40,383 bases of DNA, from NCBI GenBank assembly GCA_964645785.1, contig CAZYAV010000025.1:1-40383 (forward strand), in the 5' to 3' direction. The stretch is from CALWZE01 sp964645785. Lineage in GTDB: Bacteria > Bacillota > Clostridia > Oscillospirales > Ruminococcaceae. A model generated the notes under the pieces. That model was not told where the DNA came from. It saw only the letters and a program-made list of their open reading frames with translations, and ran no database searches. A program made the position numbers and the translations under genes. Position 1 is the stretch's first letter, and each line of letters begins with the position of its first letter. Of this stretch, positions 7,807 through 17,600 are shown piece by piece.

Positions 7807-9519
7807 ATGATCACTGGAGCTATTCTGCGCGACGCCATTATTTCGGGCGCGAACAACATCGCAAACCGCAAGGCGGCGGTCGACGAACTGAACGTATTCC
7901 CTGTGCCGGACGGGGACACCGGCACCAACATGTCCATGACCATCTGCGCGGCGCTGCCGGAGCTTTCCAAGCTGCCGGACGACTGCACGGTCGAGATGGT
8001 TTCCCAGATCACCGCCTCGGCGCTGCTGCGCGGCGCGCGCGGCAATTCGGGGGTTATCCTTTCCCTGCTGTTCCGCGGCTTTTCCCGCAAATTGCAGGGC
8101 AAGGCCGAGGCGAGCGCCGAGGATCTGTCCAATTCCCTCACAAAGGGGGTTGAATCGGCGTATAAAGCGGTCATGAACCCGACCGAGGGCACCATGCTGA
8201 CCGTCTCCCGCGTCGCATCCGAGCGCGCGGCGCAGGCGTGGCGGGGCAGCGAGCCGGCCGCGCTCTGGCAGCTTGTGTGCGACACGGCTGCCGAAACCCT
8301 GCAAAAAACCCCGGATCTGCTCCCCGTGCTCAAAAAAGCGGGCGTGGTCGATTCGGGCGGGCAGGGGTTGTGCTATATCTTTGAAGGGATGCAGCAGGTT
8401 TTTGCGGGCGGCGCGGTTATCCAGCCGCTGGAGACGCCCCAGCCCTCCAAGGCGGAGGAGGCCAAAAAGACCGGCGCGTACAACGAAGAGGTCTTTGACC
8501 CCAACATGGAAAACTGCTACTGCACCGAGTTCCTTGTCATGAAACAGCCCGAAAAGACGGCCGACGCCGCAAGGCTGCGCGCCTATCTCGAGAGCATCGG
8601 CGAGAGCGTCGTGGTGGTTGACGACGACGAGCTGATTAAATGCCATGTGCACACCGGCACCCCGGGCGACGCGCTGCAGGGCGCGCTGGAGCATGGCTAT
8701 CTTTCCAAAATCAAGATCGAGAACATGAAGGAGCAGTTCTACGAGAACCAGAAGAACAACGCGGTTCGGATGAGCGAGGCGGAAAAGGCCGTCGCGGCCG
8801 ACAAGGCGCGCACGGCCGCCCAGAAAGAGGAGTTCCTCTATCTGCCGCCCGACCCCAACGTCGAATACGGCTTTGTCTCGGTCAGCACGGGCGCGGGGCT
8901 CAAATCCCTGTTCGGCGACCTCGGCGTCGACCGGGTCGTCAGCGGCGGCCAGACGATGAACCCCTCCACCGACGATATCCTGAGCGCCATCCAGTCGGTT
9001 CCGGCAAAGCAGGTCATCGTGCTGCCCAACAACAAAAACATCATCATGGCGTCCGAGCAGGCCTGCAAACTGGCCGACCGCAAGGCGGTTGTGCTGCCCA
9101 CCCGCTCGATTCCGCAGGGCATCTCGGCCATGCTCGCCTTCAACCCGGAGGCGTCCCTTTCCGAGAATGTCATCGCGATGAACGCCGCCTCGGACGCGGC
9201 GACCACCGGGCAGGTGACCTACGCCGCGCGGGACACTGAGTTTGACGGGCACAATATCCGGGAGGGCGAGATCCTCGCCATCAGCGCCGGCAAGCTGCTC
9301 TATGTCGAAAAGGACGTGAGCCGGGCGGCGGTCAAGCTGGCCAGGAAGCTGAGCAAAAAGGCAACCGGCTTCCTGACCGTGATTTACGGCAGCGACGTCT
9401 CGCAGGAGGCCGCGAACGAGGTTGCGGATCAGATCAAGGCCGGGCTGCCCTCCAGCATCGAGCTGAGCCTCATCAACGGCGGCCAGCCGGTCTATTATTA
9501 CTACATTTCGGCGGAATAA
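7807..9519 (+). CDS. fakA: Fatty acid kinase ATP-binding subunit FakA (YloV, DAK-type)
   Basis: A 570-residue protein. The N-terminal DhaL/Dak2 nucleotide-binding domain has NVFPVPDGDTGTNM and ARGNSGVILS, followed by GVVDSGGQG. The middle and C-terminal domains match FakA (VHTGTPGDAL, GAGLKSLF, GQTMNPSTDDIL). In characterised Firmicutes, FakA phosphorylates fatty acids held by DegV-type FakB proteins to give acyl-phosphates for phospholipid synthesis. No FakB gene lies in this window. ATG 7807 was chosen over the longer open frame from 7672 because that part overlaps yloU. A GGAGG lies 13 bases upstream, somewhat far. It is likely in one transcript with yloU. Confidence 0.93.
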   Translation: MITGAILRDAIISGANNIANRKAAVDELNVFPVPDGDTGTNMSMTICAALPELSKLPDDCTVEMVSQITASALLRGARGNSGVILSLLFRGFSRKLQGKAEASAEDLSNSLTKGVESAYKAVMNPTEGTMLTVSRVASERAAQAWRGSEPAALWQLVCDTAAETLQKTPDLLPVLKKAGVVDSGGQGLCYIFEGMQQVFAGGAVIQPLETPQPSKAEEAKKTGAYNEEVFDPNMENCYCTEFLVMKQPEKTADAARLRAYLESIGESVVVVDDDELIKCHVHTGTPGDALQGALEHGYLSKIKIENMKEQFYENQKNNAVRMSEAEKAVAADKARTAAQKEEFLYLPPDPNVEYGFVSVSTGAGLKSLFGDLGVDRVVSGGQTMNPSTDDILSAIQSVPAKQVIVLPNNKNIIMASEQACKLADRKAVVLPTRSIPQGISAMLAFNPEASLSENVIAMNAASDAATTGQVTYAARDTEFDGHNIREGEILAISAGKLLYVEKDVSRAAVKLARKLSKKATGFLTVIYGSDVSQEAANEVADQIKAGLPSSIELSLINGGQPVYYYYISAE

Positions 9520-9536
9520 CTCTGCGTTTATACCCT

Positions 9537-9572
9537 GCGGCGGGCGGCTTGCATGAAGCCGCCCCCGCTTTG
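9537..9572 (+). terminator. Weak hairpin between fakA and recG
   Basis: GGGCGGCTT (9542-9550), a GCATG loop, AAGCCGCCC (9556-9564), with outer GCGG/CCGC pairing and only a short T stretch after. It may be a partial terminator or attenuator ahead of recG. Confidence 0.45.
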
Positions 9573-9591
9573 TCATTGAGGGAAAAATAAA

Positions 9592-11640
9592 ATGCCACAG
9601 ATGCTGTCGCAGGATGTCCGGCTGCTCAAGGGGGTCGGCGACCGGCGCGCCGCGCAGTTCGCAAAGCTCGGCATCCACACCCTGGATGCGCTGCTGCGGC
9701 ATTACCCGCGCGGCTATATCGACATGACCCACCCCGCCCCGATTGGGGAGGCGCCCCTCGGCGAGCCGGCTGCCGTGCGCGCGGCGGTCTATTCCAAGGA
9801 CGCGCCCGTCCGGGTGCGCGGGGGCAAAACGGTCATCAAGGTACACTGCGGGGACGGCGCCACCGACCTGACGCTGACCTATTTCAACAATAAATACGCC
9901 CCCGCCGCGCTTAAAGTAGGGGAGGAATATCTCTTTTACGGCAAGCTCGCCGGCGGGCTGCTTGCCCGCGAGATGGTCAACCCGCTGGTGCTGCGCCCGG
10001 AAAACACCGCCGCACTCTCGCCGCAGTACCCGCTGACCGAGGGGCTGCCCAACCGGGTGGTGGAGCACTGTGTGCGGGAGGCGTACCGGCTTTGCCGGGA
10101 CGAGCTGGAGGAGACGCTGCCCGGCGCTCTGGCGGCGCGCTGCGGCCTTGTCTCCCGCCGGGAGGCCATCCACGATATTCATTTCCCGGCCGATTACGCC
10201 CGCGCCGCCGCCGCAAAGAAGCGGCTTATCTTTGAGGAGCTGTTCATCCTCTCGCTGGGGATGCGGCGGCTGCGGGCGCGCGCCCGCAGCGAAACCGCCG
10301 TCCGGCTCGACCGCGGCGACCTGGACGCGTTCACCCGCTCCCTGCCCTATGCGCTGACGGGCGCACAGGCGCGGTGCATCGCCGAAATCGCCGCCGGATG
10401 CGCGGCGGCGACGCCGATGAACCGGCTGCTGCAGGGGGATGTCGGCAGCGGCAAAACCGTCTGCGCCGCGGCAGGAGCCTTTCTTGCGGCGCAAAGCGGC
10501 TATCAAAGCGCGGTTATGGCGCCCACCGAGATTCTCGCCGAGCAGCACGCCCAGACCTTCTCCAAGCTGCTGGCGCCGTTCGGCGTCACGGTCGGGCTGC
10601 TGACCGGGTCGGTCAAGGGGGCGGCGCGCAAAACCCTGCTCGCGCAGATTGCGGACGGTTCGTGCGGGCTCGTCGTCGGCACCCACGCGGTGCTGGGGGA
10701 GGCGGTGCAGTTTGCGCGGCTGGGCTTCGTGGTTGCGGACGAGCAGCACCGCTTTGGGGTTGCGCAGCGCGCGCTGCTTGCGCAGAAGGGCAGCCGGCCG
10801 CACCTGCTGGTCATGTCGGCCACCCCGATTCCGCGCACCCTTGCGCTGATTATCTACGGCGACCTCGACCTGTCCGTCCTGGACGAGCTGCCGCCCGGCC
10901 GCCAGCCGGTCAGGACGCTGCTTGTGCCCCCAAGCTACCGCGCGCGGTATCTCGGCTTTGTGCGCAAAACGGTCGAGCGCGGCGGGCAGGCCTACATCGT
11001 CTGCCCCCTTGTGGAGGAGGGAGAGGGCGCGGCGGGGGAGCTGCGCTCTGCCCGGGAATACAAGGCCGCGCTGGAGCAGAACGAGCTGCGGGGTCTCTCG
11101 GTCGGGCTTGTGCACGGGCGGATGCGCCCCGCGGAAAAAACCGCCGTCATGGCGGCGTTCAAGCGGGGCGAAATCCAGGTGCTTGTCTCAACCACCGTCA
11201 TCGAAGTCGGGGTGGACGTGCCCAACGCCACTCTGATGATTATCGAAAACGCCGAGCGGTTCGGCCTTTCGGCGCTGCACCAGCTGCGCGGCCGGGTCGG
11301 CCGCGGCGGCGGGGAGAGTTTTTGCGTTCTTGTCTCGGATGCGCAGAACGAGCGTTCCCGCAGCCGGCTCAAGGTGATGACCCAGACCAACGACGGCTTT
11401 GAAATCGCGCGGCAGGATCTCAAGGCACGCGGCCCGGGCGATTTTTTCGGCCACCGGCAGCACGGCCTGCCCGAGCTGCATGTCGCGGATCTTGCCGGGG
11501 ACGACGCCGTGCTCTACCAGGCCGCCGGGGAAGCGGACGCGCTGCTGGCCGCCGACCCCGAGCTGACCCAGCCCGCACATCGGGTGCTCGCGCAGGCTGT
11601 CGAGCGGATGTTCGCGGACAGCGACGCCGCGCTCAACTGA
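9592..11640 (+). CDS. recG: ATP-dependent DNA helicase RecG
   Basis: A 682-residue superfamily 2 helicase that remodels stalled replication forks and Holliday junctions. The N-terminal wedge/OB domain (about residues 60-140) contains KTVIKVHCGDGATDLTLTYF. Helicase motifs in order are LLQGDVGSGKT (Walker A), APTEILAEQH, DEQHRFGV (DExH box), MSATPIPRT, STTVIEVGVDVPNA and LHQLRGRVGRG. Length is normal. ATG 9592 follows GAGGGAAAAATAAA. It lies 72 bases after fakA, the same order as yloV-recG in Bacillus. Confidence 0.98.
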   Translation: MPQMLSQDVRLLKGVGDRRAAQFAKLGIHTLDALLRHYPRGYIDMTHPAPIGEAPLGEPAAVRAAVYSKDAPVRVRGGKTVIKVHCGDGATDLTLTYFNNKYAPAALKVGEEYLFYGKLAGGLLAREMVNPLVLRPENTAALSPQYPLTEGLPNRVVEHCVREAYRLCRDELEETLPGALAARCGLVSRREAIHDIHFPADYARAAAAKKRLIFEELFILSLGMRRLRARARSETAVRLDRGDLDAFTRSLPYALTGAQARCIAEIAAGCAAATPMNRLLQGDVGSGKTVCAAAGAFLAAQSGYQSAVMAPTEILAEQHAQTFSKLLAPFGVTVGLLTGSVKGAARKTLLAQIADGSCGLVVGTHAVLGEAVQFARLGFVVADEQHRFGVAQRALLAQKGSRPHLLVMSATPIPRTLALIIYGDLDLSVLDELPPGRQPVRTLLVPPSYRARYLGFVRKTVERGGQAYIVCPLVEEGEGAAGELRSAREYKAALEQNELRGLSVGLVHGRMRPAEKTAVMAAFKRGEIQVLVSTTVIEVGVDVPNATLMIIENAERFGLSALHQLRGRVGRGGGESFCVLVSDAQNERSRSRLKVMTQTNDGFEIARQDLKARGPGDFFGHRQHGLPELHVADLAGDDAVLYQAAGEADALLAADPELTQPAHRVLAQAVERMFADSDAALN

Positions 11641-11651
11641 CGGCGGGGCAT

Positions 11652-12000
11652 CGGGCTGCTTCGGCTTCTCCGTTTCGTTAGCGGGCAGAGCCCGTACCCG
11701 GCGACTATTCCGGGGCCGGGCAGCAGCAAAGGGCAATCCCGCGCGGCCGCTTTGCGGCGCGGGTTCCCCAACCGACGCGGCCGCCCTGGCTTTCGCCGAG
11801 CCCTGCCGGGCTCCCCGAATTCCGGCTGCTGTGTTTGTCGGTGGACAAGACCCACACACGGCGGCTTTTTTCACAGCCGGGCAACAACAAAAACACCAAA
11901 GGGTAGCCGGTACGCCCGCTTTGCGCCGCGGGTTCCATAGCCGGCGCGGCAATTTCCGGCTTTCGCCGAACCCCGCCGGGTTTCCCCTGTACATCGCCCT
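11652..12000. repeat. Imperfect tandem intergenic repeat (about 159-bp period) between recG and dacF
   Basis: This 400-base gap has no credible gene. Two diverged copies can be aligned. Shared stretches are GCCGGGCAGCAGCAAA (11714) against GCCGGGCAACAACAAA (about 11874), CGCTTTGCGGCGCGGGTTCC against CGCTTTGCGCCGCGGGTTCC, and GGCTTTCGCCGAGCCC against GGCTTTCGCCGAACCC. A partial third unit precedes 11709. It looks like a species-specific intergenic repeat family, not coding sequence. Confidence 0.6.
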
Positions 12001-12043
12001 GTTTGAATAATCTGGATTTCAGCCTGGATTTCAAGAGGTAATT

Positions 12044-13396
12044 ATGAAAAGAAAACTGCTCTGCGCGCTGCTGTGCGCGCTGCTTTTCGCCGCGCTGGCG
12101 CTGCCCGCCTTTGCGCGCGACTATGGCTATCCCAACGAGATCCGCGCCAACGCGGTTTATCTCGTCTGTCTGGACACCGGCGAGGTCATCCTGCAAAAGA
12201 ACGCGGACGTGCAGGTGCACCCCGCGTCGCTCACCAAAATCATGGCGGCGGCGCTCGCCATGGAGCTGTGCGACGACCTGGAGAACACGATGGTGACCGT
12301 GCCGGAGAATGTCTGGGACGAGTTCAACGGGCTGAACATCTCCACCGCCGGGCTGCGCGCGGGGGAGGTTGTGCCGATGTACGACATGATCTGCTGCATG
12401 ATGCTGCAATCCGGCAACGAGGCGGCCTCCGCCGTGCGGGACTATTTCGGCGGCGACGCCTTTATCGACCAGATGAACCGCAAAGCGCAGGAGCTGGGCT
12501 GCACCAACACCCATTTTTCCAACCCGCACGGCGTGTTTTCGGACAACCACTACACCTCGGCGCACGACATGGCGCTGATTACCGAATGGGCGCTGTCCGT
12601 GCCCGGCTTCTGGGAGATCAGCCAGATGTCCCGGTACACCAAGGCTGCGACCAACCTGAACGAGGAATACACCCTGGTCACCACGGTGCTGATGGAGGAT
12701 CCGCAAAGCGGCTACTACACCGATTACATCAAGGGCATCAAGACCGGCACAACCGACGAGGCCGGGCGGTGCCTCGCCTCCGCGGCGCAGAAGGACGGCA
12801 TGACCTACCTGCTGATTGTGATGGGCGGCTCGTTCGAGCTGGACGACCGGTTCTGGTCGCAGGGGCAGTCCGCCTTCACCGAGACGCGGCTGATCTACGA
12901 CTGGGCGTTCGGCAATCTCGGGCTGAAAAACGTCTGTGACCCGGACACGGTCGTCACCGAAATTCCGCTCCGGCACGCCTCCAAAAAGGACAGCCTGCTG
13001 CTCTACCCCGCCGGGGAGCTGTACACGGTCGTCAACCTCTCCGCCGAACAGGATCCGGCCGTCACCTACGAGCTGGCCGACCTCCCCGAGGAGATTGAGG
13101 CGCCGGTCTCGGTCGGGCAGGTGATCGGCAGGGCAACTGTCCTGCTGGACGGGGAAAAGGTCGGCGAGCTGGAGCTTGTCTCCCGCGAGGAGGTCGAGCT
13201 CGACCGCTTTGTGCTGCTGATGGACACCATCGGCCAGCTGCTCTCCTCCCCGGCGGCAAAGGTCATCTATGTCGTGCTGCTCGTGTTTGCCGCGCTGTAC
13301 CTGTTCTACGCCCTCGTGATTGTCCCCAAATCCAACCGCAGGCGCAGGCGCAAACGCAGCGGCCAGTCTTCCGGCGGCACGCGGCGCAGGCGCTGA
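12044..13396 (+). CDS. dacF: Serine-type D-Ala-D-Ala carboxypeptidase (DacF/PBP5 family)
   Basis: A 450-residue low-molecular-weight penicillin-binding protein that trims the terminal D-Ala from peptidoglycan stem peptides. It has a Sec signal peptide (about residues 1-24, cleavage after PAFA). The active-site SxxK is in HPASLTKIM, the SxN in LQSGNEAA, and the KTG in GIKTGTTDEAG. A PBP5-type C-terminal beta domain follows. A C-terminal transmembrane segment (about residues 405-427) and a very basic RRRRRKR tail anchor it with the tail inside. ATG 12044 follows AGAGGTAATT. The paralogue type (dacF or dacB/dacA) is inferred from lineage; the enzyme class is firm. The region ahead holds no clear sigma-A promoter. 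Confidence 0.9.
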   Translation: MKRKLLCALLCALLFAALALPAFARDYGYPNEIRANAVYLVCLDTGEVILQKNADVQVHPASLTKIMAAALAMELCDDLENTMVTVPENVWDEFNGLNISTAGLRAGEVVPMYDMICCMMLQSGNEAASAVRDYFGGDAFIDQMNRKAQELGCTNTHFSNPHGVFSDNHYTSAHDMALITEWALSVPGFWEISQMSRYTKAATNLNEEYTLVTTVLMEDPQSGYYTDYIKGIKTGTTDEAGRCLASAAQKDGMTYLLIVMGGSFELDDRFWSQGQSAFTETRLIYDWAFGNLGLKNVCDPDTVVTEIPLRHASKKDSLLLYPAGELYTVVNLSAEQDPAVTYELADLPEEIEAPVSVGQVIGRATVLLDGEKVGELELVSREEVELDRFVLLMDTIGQLLSSPAAKVIYVVLLVFAALYLFYALVIVPKSNRRRRRKRSGQSSGGTRRRR

Positions 13397-13638
13397 GGCC
13401 GTCCCGCGCGATATCCGCCGCCGGGGACGGCCGGCGGCAAGGGCGCGGGCTGTGCTTTGCGTTCCCCGCGCCGGGCAATTTCCCTCATCCAAAGCCTCTG
13501 CGCGCCCCTGCGCCGCCGTTTTTCAAGGCAGTTGCCGTTCTTCCCGTTCGCCTGTCCCCGGGCGGCCATTCGGCCGGGGCGCACCTGCCTCGCCCGGCCG
13601 GTATCTCCCCCCGCGTCCGCAAAAATCCCGTCAGAAAA

Positions 13639-13662
13639 AAGCCCGCAGCGCGCTGCGGGCTT
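13639..13662. terminator. Bidirectional terminator between dacF and the minus-strand permease gene
   Basis: The perfect palindrome AAGCCCGCAGCG/CGCTGCGGGCTT has A-rich sequence on the left and TTGTTTGTT on the right, so it can serve both convergent units. The remaining bases 13397-13638 show no gene or recognisable site. Confidence 0.88.
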
Positions 13663-13716
13663 TTGTTTGTTGTTTCCGACTATTTTATTGCACCGTTTTT
13701 TTGTGTTTTCGCTTCC

Positions 13717-14637
13717 TCAGGCGTTTTCGTCCGTCCCAAAGTCCGGCGCGAACGGCTCCCCGTCCCCGAACAGCTCGGGACCTGAAATCGCGACGGCCAT
13801 GCTGCTGCCGTTCTGCTCGTATACAACAATGTCCCGGGTCATGCCCAGGCGCAGCAGCTCCCGGTCGTCCAGCTCCTCCACCTCGTAATTGCGCAGCTTG
13901 GCGCCGGCAATCAGCCACGCGCCCAGCGCACACAGAATCAGCAGCGCCGCCGCAATCACCGACAGCGCCGTGGGGGCGGGGTGCACAAGCGACCGCACGG
14001 CCGCGGCCGCCGACGCCTCGTCCTGCGCGCCGAAATAGCCGGCCAGCATCAGCAGCCCAACCACCCCCGCCGCCGAAAGCAGGCAGACGCAGCGAACCAT
14101 AATCCGCTTGTAAAAGAAAGCGCCGAAGAACAGCCCCGGCATAATCAGCACAAGCAGCATACAGATGCCCAGCAGAAGCAGCCGAACGAGCCCGCCGGCT
14201 CCGGAACTGCTCTCCGGATGGAGCAGCAGCCCCAGCACAAGCGAGAAAGCCGCGCTGACAAGATAGATGCGCAGCACCGACCCGATGCAGAACAGCAGCT
14301 TGTTCGCAATCAGCTGCCCCGCCCGGATCCCGCTTTTATAAAAGAGGTTCCAGCGGTTGGTGGGAATCTCGTCAAAAATCAGCATCCGCGGGTTGATAAG
14401 CAGCGCCACCGCCACCGCCGCGAACACAATCAGGTTGTGAATATACAGCTGGCCGGTCACGGTCGTGCGGATAAACGCGGGCAAAGGGTGGGAGCTGCCC
14501 GCCGCAAAGCGCGCAATCAGGGCGCTGACCGCAAACAGGCCAAGCGAATAAAACAGCGTATAGCCGATTGTCAGCTTGTATCGCCGATAATCATATCTGC
14601 GCAAAAACCCGGCGGTGCCCACAGCCGTGCGGATCAT
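13717..14637 (-). CDS. ABC-2-like polytopic membrane protein, partner of the repeat/pseudo-ATPase protein
   Basis: 306 residues with about six hydrophobic segments: roughly 22-45, 68-85, 110-140, 148-172, 180-198 and 222-245. Between helices 2 and 3 is the cytoplasmic loop NPRMLIFDEIPTNRWNLFYK. The C-terminal 60 residues are acidic and cytoplasmic, with EVEELDDRELLRLGMTRDIV. Topology resembles a small ABC-2-type permease, but I do not recognise a specific family. Its ATG overlaps the stop of the upstream gene as ATGA (14637-14634), so the two are translationally coupled and probably form a complex. It ends before a strong terminator. No substrate can be inferred. Confidence 0.75.
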   Translation of the reverse strand: MIRTAVGTAGFLRRYDYRRYKLTIGYTLFYSLGLFAVSALIARFAAGSSHPLPAFIRTTVTGQLYIHNLIVFAAVAVALLINPRMLIFDEIPTNRWNLFYKSGIRAGQLIANKLLFCIGSVLRIYLVSAAFSLVLGLLLHPESSSGAGGLVRLLLLGICMLLVLIMPGLFFGAFFYKRIMVRCVCLLSAAGVVGLLMLAGYFGAQDEASAAAAVRSLVHPAPTALSVIAAALLILCALGAWLIAGAKLRNYEVEELDDRELLRLGMTRDIVVYEQNGSSMAVAISGPELFGDGEPFAPDFGTDENA

Positions 14638-17600
14638 AGGCTGAGCACCTCCTTCAGCGCGATATCGAAGGTCTTGTCGTCGATGACCACCGAGTTGTAC
14701 TCCGCGTCATAGGCCATCGCCGTTTTAAGCAGCTGCTCGATGTCGATTTCCCCGCCGTCCTTGCGCACCAGGTAAACCAGGTTCCCCTTGCTCAGCGCGG
14801 ACACGTTCGGGAACTGCTTGCTCACGGCCGCCACCGTCTCCTTGGCGCGCGGGGTTGTAAAGGACATGATCCCAAGGCAGTTGCTGTCGATTAACTGCCG
14901 GTATGTCCCGTCAAACGCGACGGCGCCGCGGCGGATGACCAGCACCCGGTTTGCAACCGTCTCCATCAGATATCTCGAGCAGCAGGAGAGAATCGCGCAC
15001 TTGTTGGCGGCGGAGAGCAGCACGAACACCCGCTTTGCGATGTTCTCCTCCACCCCCTCGATGTTGAACGCGTTGTCGTTGACAATCACACAGCCGATTT
15101 TTGGGTTCAGCGCGGCCGAAAGCACCAGCAGCAAAATCCGCTTGTTGCGGGAAAGCTCCGCGACGGGGTCATTTTCGAACTCGGCCAGGCCGACCTGCGA
15201 AAGGGTGGCGCGGATCCGCTCCTCCCGCTCATGCGCCGGCTCTCCCTTGATCCCGCTCAGGGTGTACAGCAGGAATTGCAGGCAGGTCATTTCCTCCGGC
15301 ACAAGCGCGTCGCTGCCGATATAGAGGATTTCCCGCGGCTCACCCTGCGGCGAATCGGACAGGGTCACCCCCGTCTCCCCGGCGTCGTAGCTTTCCGATA
15401 CCGCGCGGGACAGCGCGTAGGCCGCCAGCTGCATATCCGCGACCAGCGCGAGCACTGCCCCCTCCCGCAGGGTAAAGGACAGCCCCGCAAACATGGCATA
15501 GGGCGCGGCGCCGCGGTCGCTGACATAGTATTCCGAGGTAATCCCGTTTACCGACAGCACAACCTGATCCCCCTCGGGCAGCAAGTTATTGTCCGTAAAC
15601 GCCTCGTTATAGCTTTTGGCCAGCACCGCCTGGCCGAGGTTATCCGCAATCTCAAATATATCGCTGACCGGCGGCAAAAACGCCGTGCCAAACAGATTGC
15701 TGTTGAGGGAGGGCTGCTCCTCCGGCTGCGCGTCCTGCTCCACCAGGCTGTCAAACGTCCCAAAGCCGTCAAACTCCGGCTCCTCGGCCGGTTCCTCGGC
15801 GGAAAGCGCGTCAAACCCGTTCAGCTCAACCGTCTCATCTGCCCTGTCCGCCTGCTGCGGCGCGTCCGGCGTCTCTTCCAGCTGCGCCGGGGCAGCCTCT
15901 GGCTCGGCTTCCGCCGGGGCGGGCTGCTCGGCCTCCAGCCCGGCGGAAAAGTCCGCAAAGCTGGAAAAATCGAACGAATCCTCGTCCTCAAAATTGTCCA
16001 GCTGCGCGAATCCGGCAAACCCGGGTTCCTGCGCGTCCTGGCCGCCGAACGGGGCAAAGGCAGGCTCCTCCGGCTGCGCGTCGGGCGCGGCGGGCTCCGG
16101 CAGAGCTTCCTCCTGCGGCCGGGATTCGGCCGGCTGCTCCGCTTCGGGCACGGCGGGCTGTTCGGGCACGGCAGCGCCGTCCGGCTCCGCCACATCCGGC
16201 TCGGCTGGCGCGGTCAGACTGAACGGGTCAAAGATCTGGGTCGGCGCCTCGCCCAGCACGTCCGGTGCCTCGGGCATATCCAGGACACCCGCCCAATCCT
16301 CCGGGTTCTCGAAAGCCGGCGCGGGCTCCGGCTCAAACGGCAGGAAGTCGGAATCCGCGGGCTGCTCCGGCACGGGCTGCGCGTCCGGCGCGGGCTCCGG
16401 CTGCGGCTCCTGCTCCGCGGCATCGTCAAACGCCCCGGTGATTCCGGTGAAGTCCACAAAATTTTCGGCGAGCGCCGGGTCGTCAAACCCGGTGAAGACC
16501 ACGGGAATCTCCCCGTCCGCCTCCGGCACAAAGCCCGCAAAGGCCGGTTCCTCCGCTGCCGGCTGTTCCGGCGACTCCACCGCGGCGCCGTCCACAGACG
16601 GAGGCAGCTCCGCAAACGGAAGATCCGTCTCGGGCTGGGTAAATCCGCTGAACGGGATTTGCAGCGGCTCATCCTCTGGCGTCTCAAAGCTGTCGAACGC
16701 CGGCAGCTGCTCCGGCTCGTCCCCGGGGTGCTCCGGCTCGGGCATAGCCGGCTCGGGCAAGGCCGAATCAGGCTGCGGCTGTTCCGGCTGGCTCAGCCCG
16801 GGGAATGCGCGGTCAAAATCAAAGGTCGCCGGCTCTTCCCCGCCGCCGTCAAGCGGCAGCTGGCCGTCCGCGTCCGAAAAATCAATCGTCTCAAACTCAT
16901 GTGTTTTGGTGAAATCGTCCGCCTCAACCGGGTGGGACGGCACCGGGTCGGTGCGCAGGGTCTCCACCGGCTCCGGCAGATCGCCGGCCGGCTGCGCGCC
17001 CTCCTCGGGCAACGGAATCACCGGCTCAACCACAAAATCCTCCGGAAGCGGCGCATCGTCCATCAGCCCGAACACCGGCTCATACGGGTCGCTGACCACC
17101 TGCTCCACCGGGATGCTCGAAGCCGGCTGCCGGAAAGGATCCGCCTGCGCAAGCCCATCCTGCACGGGGATTGGCTCCGGCCAGGCCGGTGCGATTTCCG
17201 GCTGCGCAGTCTCGGCGGGTTGTACTGCGGGTTCCGCGGGTGCTGTGACCGGTTCCGCCGCCTCGGGCGTCAGGGTCTCGACCGGCGCGACAGGCACGGC
17301 GGTCTCCGGCTGCGCAGTCTCGGCGGGTTGTACTGCGGGTTCTGCGGGCGCTGTGACCGGCTCCGCCGCCTCGGGCGTCGGAGTCTTGACCGGCGCGACA
17401 GGCGCGGCGGCCTCCGGCTGCGCGGTCTCGGCGGGCTGCGCCGCGGGTTCCGCGGGCTCCGTGACCGGCTCCGCCGTCTCGGCCGTCGAGGTCTCGACCG
17501 GCGCAACAGGCACGGCGGTCTCCGGCTGGGCGGTCTCGGCGGGCTGCGCCGCGGGTTCCGCGGGTGCTGTGACCGGTTCCGCCGCCTCGGGCGTCAGGGT

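Noticed and set aside
7741..11115. 1,124-residue open frame on the minus strand opposite fakA and recG
   Set aside because: It is antisense to two certain genes in very GC-rich DNA, with no ribosome binding site or domain; it is a frame shadow.
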